In this document: positions 61,475 to 64,000 of the stretch, one piece after another | Layout of the letters: every line of letters starts with the position of its first letter | Position numbering within the stretch: position 1 is the first letter of the stretch | Assembly (NCBI RefSeq): GCF_003334855.1 | Contig: NZ_QOWE01000007.1 | Coordinates: 186,001 to 250,000, forward strand | Source of the DNA: Larkinella punicea | GTDB taxonomy: Bacteria > Bacteroidota > Bacteroidia > Cytophagales > Spirosomataceae | DNA: 64,000 bases | Direction: 5' to 3' | The notes under the pieces: generated by a model | What the model was told of the DNA's origin: nothing | The model's input: the letters and a program-made list of their open reading frames with translations, nothing else | Databases searched by the model: none | Made by a program: the position numbers and the translations under genes

Positions 61475-63901
61475 TTAGCGCACCGTCACGGTGAATTCCC
61501 CCGTTTGCAAACCGGGTGCCGTGGCTTTCAGTGTAATTTTTCCCGGTTTTAGGGTAGGACGGAGAATGGCCAGACAACGGCCCCGGAACGTCGTTTTCTC
61601 CGGTTTCTGAAAACTACTCAGATCGGTGGGATTGGCGTTGCCCACACCCGCCAGTTCGCCCGCACCGGCAAGCTGAAATGTAACTGGAACAGCCGCCGTG
61701 GGAACCAGATTCCCTTTTTCATCGACCACCTCGACGGCCACATACGACAGATCATTGCGATCGGCACGGATCGTTGACCGGTCGGCTTTGAGTTGCAGGC
61801 GGTACGGTTTTCCGGCGGTAATCAATTCGATCGAACCCGTCGGTTTTCCCTTTTCAAAACTCGTGGCTTTCAGGGTTCCCGGCTCATACGGAACCGTAAA
61901 CGTCGCGGTGATGGTGGTGTCGGCAATGGTTTGTTCCCCGATTAGTTTCCCGTTCAGTTCCAGCTTCACCAGCGGACTGCGCGAAAAAACCCGCACCTGG
62001 AGCGCTTGCCCTTCCGCGCCCGGCCACGTCCAGCTCGGCTGCTCATCCGGCCAGCCCCAGTTGGTCACGGTTTCTTTCATGCCCGCCGGAATCGGGTTGT
62101 GAACGGCCAGTTCGATCGGGCGGTTTCGCCAGACCACGTCGCGATAGTAGGACTGCGGTTTTTTGAACCCGATCAGATCCAGATCTCCGCAGTAGGCGTT
62201 GAACCACGGCCAGGGAAACACCGCAATCGTGCTGTCTTTGGTGGTTTTCGGTTGCAGCAGCGAATGACCGATGGCGGTTTCTCCCATATAATCCATCGCC
62301 GTCCAGACAAAATCACCGATCACATACGGGTGTTTTTCCACCATCTGCCAGTTCTGAAAGGCTTCTTTGGCGAAGGTTTCTGTCCCCAGGATGATGCGCT
62401 CCGGGTGCCGCTGGTGATCCGATTCGTAGTTTTTCCACTCGTAATTATATCCACCCACATCCAGCAATGCAAAAGCGGGGTCAGAATCCGTCCAAACTTT
62501 GCCGGGATGTTCCCAAAACACGCAAAGGGCTTCCGTCACCGGGCGGGTGGGGTCCAGCCGACGGGTTTCATCCGCCAGTTTTTTCGTGATCGCCAGCCCC
62601 GAGGGTTCGGCGCGTTCGTTGATTTCGTTGCCGATGCTCCAGAGGATAACCGACGGATGGTTGCGGTCGCGCAGGATCATGGCCTGCAAATCCTGCTGCC
62701 ACCAGTCGTCGAAAAACCGGTGGTAATCCTGCGGTTTTTTGGGCCGCTGCCACATGTCGAAGGCTTCGTCGATCACCAGCAGCCCCAGCCGGTCGCAGGC
62801 ATCCAGAAAAGCCGTCGACGGTGGGTTGTGACTGGCGCGTACGGCATTGAACCCGTTGGCTTTCAGGAGTTCCACTTTGCGTTCCTCCGCCCGGTCGATG
62901 GCAGCAGCACCCAGCGGCCCGTTGTCGTGGTGAACACAACCGCCTTTCAGCATAACCCGCTTCCCGTTCAGCACAAAACCGGTTTTGGCACTGAACTGAA
63001 TGGAGCGAATGCCAAAGGCCGTCGTCACGCTATCGAGTCGTTTTTTGCCCGAAAAAAGCACCACGCGGGTCCGGTACAAATCCGGTCTTTCCGGCGACCA
63101 GCGTTGCGGGGTCGTTACGGTCAGCCGTTGTGTGGCCTCCCCTTTCCCGTGAGCCGCTACCGCAACGGTCTGTTGCGTTTTGGCAACGGGTTTGCCATTC
63201 GGAGCGAATACGGTAATCTGAACCGAAACCGGCATCGCGTTTCCAGACTGGTTTTCAACGGCGGTCAGCACCTGCACCTGAGCGGTTTTGTCAGACACTT
63301 GCGGGGTCGTAATCGAAATACCCAGGGGGGCCACGTGAACCGGCTCGGCGACGGTGAGCCAGACGTGCCGGTAAATCCCGGAACCGGTGTACCAGCGGCT
63401 GTTTTTGCCGTTGTTTTTCACCCGAACCGCCAGGACATTTTGCTGACCGGTTGGCAATAAATGGGGCGTGAGGTCATACTGAAAAGGCGTGTAGCCATAC
63501 GCATGAAAACCCAGGTGACGCCCGTTAATCCAGACGTCGGTTTCCATGTGAACTCCATCAAAATAGATCGATACGGTTTTGCCTTTTTCCGTCGGTTTGA
63601 GCCGGAAAGTCTTGCGGTACCAACCCGTTCCGCCGACGGTATACCCGGTTGACGTAGCCCCGACACTCGCTCGCGAAAACGGCCCGGCTACCTGATCCGG
63701 CGACGGGTTGGGCAAATCCTCGATGCTCCAGTCGTGCGGCAGATCGAGGAAGCGCCAGTTGGCATCGTTGTAATCCCGTGCTTCGGCCTGGATGGTGCTG
63801 TCTTTCAAAAACCGCCAATCCGAGTCGAAAAGGCGGGTTCGGGTTTGGGCAAAGGCGTGGATCGTAGTTAGAAGGCTACAGGCGAGGAGGAGTATTTTCA
63901 T
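61475..63901 (-). CDS. Glycoside hydrolase family 2 (beta-galactosidase-like), exported
   Basis: An 808-residue exported enzyme. Seen: signal peptide ending IHAFAQ (about 19); the sugar-binding jelly-roll domain (DANWRFLDLPHDWSIEDLPN, GTGWYRKTFRL, MDVWINGRHLG-type strand, GSGIYRHVWLTV); an Ig-like domain; and the TIM barrel (AFGIRSIQF, GGCVHHDNGPLGAAA, RASHNPPSTAFLDACDRLGL) with the acid/base Glu near 425 in WSIGNEINER and a nucleophile candidate Glu near 505 in ILGTETFAKEAF. C-terminal Ig/DUF4982-type domains follow. Known: exported GH2 members of Bacteroidota PULs are beta-galactosidases, glucuronidases or mannosidases. Together with SusC/D it forms a small utilisation locus. Confidence 0.93.
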   Translation of the reverse strand: MKILLLACSLLTTIHAFAQTRTRLFDSDWRFLKDSTIQAEARDYNDANWRFLDLPHDWSIEDLPNPSPDQVAGPFSRASVGATSTGYTVGGTGWYRKTFRLKPTEKGKTVSIYFDGVHMETDVWINGRHLGFHAYGYTPFQYDLTPHLLPTGQQNVLAVRVKNNGKNSRWYTGSGIYRHVWLTVAEPVHVAPLGISITTPQVSDKTAQVQVLTAVENQSGNAMPVSVQITVFAPNGKPVAKTQQTVAVAAHGKGEATQRLTVTTPQRWSPERPDLYRTRVVLFSGKKRLDSVTTAFGIRSIQFSAKTGFVLNGKRVMLKGGCVHHDNGPLGAAAIDRAEERKVELLKANGFNAVRASHNPPSTAFLDACDRLGLLVIDEAFDMWQRPKKPQDYHRFFDDWWQQDLQAMILRDRNHPSVILWSIGNEINERAEPSGLAITKKLADETRRLDPTRPVTEALCVFWEHPGKVWTDSDPAFALLDVGGYNYEWKNYESDHQRHPERIILGTETFAKEAFQNWQMVEKHPYVIGDFVWTAMDYMGETAIGHSLLQPKTTKDSTIAVFPWPWFNAYCGDLDLIGFKKPQSYYRDVVWRNRPIELAVHNPIPAGMKETVTNWGWPDEQPSWTWPGAEGQALQVRVFSRSPLVKLELNGKLIGEQTIADTTITATFTVPYEPGTLKATSFEKGKPTGSIELITAGKPYRLQLKADRSTIRADRNDLSYVAVEVVDEKGNLVPTAAVPVTFQLAGAGELAGVGNANPTDLSSFQKPEKTTFRGRCLAILRPTLKPGKITLKATAPGLQTGEFTVTVR

Positions 63902-63923
63902 GTTTATTTTAAGGGTTATTTCG

Positions 63924-64000
63924 CAGAGTTGAGCGGAGGAAATCAGAGTTAATCAGAGAAAAAAACTCTGCGTAACTCTGATTTCCTCCGCTCAACTCTG
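63924..64000. repeat. Hairpin before the GH2 gene, cut by window edge
   Basis: 28-base arms 63924-63951 and 63973-64000 are perfect reverse complements (cagagttgagcggaggaaat and on), with a further 5-bp inner pairing after 2 mismatches. The outer end may continue past the window. It lies 22 bp upstream of the GH2 ATG. Confidence 0.85.

Noticed and set aside
62006-63460. Open frame of 484 codons antisense to the GH2 gene
   Set aside because: Shadow of the GH2 coding sequence; no domain pattern.
1-64000. tRNA or rRNA genes
   Set aside because: No intergenic stretch was found with a T-loop GTTCGAxTC plus acceptor pairing; a proper covariance-model scan would be decisive.

Overview
The window looks like chromosomal DNA of a Bacteroidota member, most likely of the Cytophagales (Spirosoma/Larkinella-like). 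The reasons are two SusC/SusD pairs, a C-terminal sorting domain of the type IX secretion type, PorT-like barrels, LytTR regulators without receivers, promoters of the TTG...TAnnTTTG type, and the gene order birA / rsfS-ftsH / cdsA / DUF2007-CPBP / dusB. No rRNA, tRNA, CRISPR array, phage genes or transposase gene was seen. The species assignment is inference.

Layout. 1-3159: end of a SusC gene and its SusD partner. 3327-8639: a probable copper/heavy-metal locus with a HYC_CC_PP small protein, a TonB receptor, an HMA-like/AraC fusion regulator, a Met/His-rich exported barrel and a periplasmic HMA protein. 8881-12098: kynureninase, a DoxX-like membrane protein and a TlpA-like thioredoxin. 12125-16901 (minus): a GalU-type nucleotidyltransferase, a glucuronokinase-like GHMP kinase and a GH116 glycosidase. 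17031-19792: small proteins, a lone receiver, a ThuA protein and a DUF1080 protein. 19865-23015 (minus): a BclB-type exosporium-domain protein and a large repeat-containing surface protein. 23016-24189: an AT-rich stretch, nearly gene-free. 24190-29352: a divergent sugar-acid/polysaccharide locus with a Tat-exported protein, a Gfo/Idh oxidoreductase and a heparinase-like protein. 29431-39296: TspO-like, DUF937-OmpA, pheS, two LytTR genes, radA, tryptophan 2,3-dioxygenase and a secreted sugar isomerase-like protein. 39616-56092: mostly housekeeping (pgeF, birA, rsfS, ftsH, lpxH, cdsA, dusB, two glycosyltransferases, an EamA exporter, a biotin carrier, pyrH, frr). 56262-63901 (minus): a small polysaccharide utilisation locus of SusD, SusC and a GH2 enzyme.

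Working together. TDO and KynU are two steps of tryptophan breakdown via kynurenine, held at separate loci. The GHMP kinase and the nucleotidyltransferase could turn glucuronate into UDP-glucuronate. BirA could biotinylate the carrier protein at 54074. The metal locus appears to join outer-membrane transport, periplasmic metal binding and a cytoplasmic metal-sensing regulator.

The most unusual non-coding feature is a set of at least a dozen long intergenic hairpins. Many are built of short tandem words with near-perfect 20-38 bp arms. Three of them share the 9-base core GGCTGACGC at the same structural position. One supplies the last eight codons and the stop of the tryptophan dioxygenase gene.
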